Made by a program: the position numbers and the translations under genes. The notes below the pieces were generated by a model. The model was not told the origin of the DNA. It did not search any database and was given only the letters and a program-made list of their open reading frames with translations. This document shows positions 7,093-7,599 of a stretch of 7,599 nt of DNA, one piece after another. Location: the NCBI GenBank assembly GCA_018694455.1, contig JABHNP010000037.1, forward strand, positions 1 to 7,599, written 5' to 3'. This DNA comes from Planctomycetaceae bacterium (lineage in GTDB: Bacteria; Planctomycetota; Planctomycetia; Pirellulales; UBA1268). Position 1 is the first letter of the stretch. The number at the start of each line of letters is the position of its first letter.

Positions 7093-7599
7093 TTAATTTT
7101 GCGGCTCAGTTTCTAGTCCCAGCACTGTTCCATCGGGCTTTTGTGAGAGTGCAATCGACCCTCGTAATTCAACATCCAAGTCGTAGCGTCGCACGCCGTC
7201 CTCGGAATTTTGGCCTGGCCCCATCCCGCCCATCATTTCTCTTTCGCCGCCCATGGAGTCTGTGGTGTCTGGATTTATTCGTACCTGTCGGACATCAATT
7301 GGTACTGACATGGTCGCGAATGATCGAAGAAGCAGATCAAGTTTTCGCTGATCGACCTTCCCTTTAAGACAGAAAGGAATGTAATGAACAAATTTTGTAT
7401 CCGCTGATTCAGCCACAACAACGCTGTCTAGTGGCTTGCCCTCCGAATCGACATAGATCCAATTCAAAAGGGCTTCATCATTATCTTCGGAGAACGAATC
7501 TATTGGCATGCCTGTAAACTCGTCGTATTGCATTTCCATGCCATCTTGAGCTGAGGATGCGAAGCGTGGATTGAGAGGCTTGCCCATTTCGCCGTCCAT
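7093..7599 (-). CDS. C-terminal part of a probable envelope protein, PilO-like at most (cut by the window edge)
   Basis: The frame is open to the right edge. A Met codon sits exactly at 7599, but the true start probably lies outside, because there is no room for a ribosome binding site and the first 40 residues read like an internal linker. The visible 168 residues have an acidic, Met-containing linker (1-42), then a compact alpha/beta domain of about 43-112 (LLNWIYVDSEGKPL, FVHYIPFCLKGKVDQRKLDLL, SVPIDVRQVRINP), a Met/Gly insertion at 115-130, and a final strand pair (YDLDVELRGSIAL). A small domain ending in a paired strand after a helix is reminiscent of PilO/GspM-type alignment proteins and their planctomycete and Akkermansia relatives. 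This is inference without a decisive motif. The gene appears to be translated just ahead of the membrane protein 18 bases downstream. Confidence 0.75.
   Translation of the reverse strand: MDGEMGKPLNPRFASSAQDGMEMQYDEFTGMPIDSFSEDNDEALLNWIYVDSEGKPLDSVVVAESADTKFVHYIPFCLKGKVDQRKLDLLLRSFATMSVPIDVRQVRINPDTTDSMGGEREMMGGMGPGQNSEDGVRRYDLDVELRGSIALSQKPDGTVLGLETEPQN
7210..7257 (-). repeat. Met/Gly-rich segment in the edge protein
   Basis: Residues 115-130 of the visible part (SMGGEREMMGGMGPGQ) form a short Met/Gly insertion placed between two strands of the C-terminal domain, like the segments in the two downstream proteins. Confidence 0.65.

Noticed and set aside
1..7599. CRISPR arrays, tRNA or rRNA genes, insertion sequences, phage genes
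   Set aside because: I found no regularly spaced repeats, no RNA-gene signatures, no terminal inverted repeats and no transposase or phage proteins. Essentially all the sequence is explained by five genes and short gaps.

Overview
The window looks like a chromosomal segment of a member of the Planctomycetota, probably an uncultured or marine relative of the Pirellulaceae. This rests on overall protein resemblance recalled from memory. The acetolactate synthase has the long, plant/planctomycete-like form, and the right half encodes large exported or membrane proteins rich in Met-Gly stretches that I associate with conserved hypotheticals of that phylum. No database search was possible, so the taxonomic call is an inference. 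There are no tRNA or rRNA genes, insertion sequences, CRISPR repeats or other signs of mobility. I read it as a core region, not an island.

Layout. Positions 1-1736 (minus strand) hold the N-terminal half of mfd, the transcription-repair coupling factor. It runs off the left edge just before its motor domain. A divergent intergenic region of about 215 bp follows, with a possible leaderless mfd promoter and a potential three-way-junction structure in front of ilvB. Positions 1953-3725 (plus strand) carry a complete ilvB, the catalytic subunit of acetolactate synthase. No small regulatory subunit gene follows it. Eight bases beyond the ilvB stop, a minus-strand block begins and fills the rest of the window. 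In transcription order it is an incomplete gene entering from the right edge (7599-7093), a 641-residue single-pass membrane protein with a strong ribosome binding site (7074-5149), and a secreted helical, HEAT-like protein (5068-3734).

How the genes relate. mfd and ilvB are independent housekeeping genes sharing a divergent promoter region. The three right-hand genes have gaps of 18 and about 80 bases and share Met/Gly/acidic low-complexity insertions, so they look like one operon making a cell-envelope assembly. The best guess is a pilus/secretion-like alignment complex (PilO-type partners), but no catalytic motif supports a firm function. This block is the least explained part of the window and the best candidate for something undescribed.
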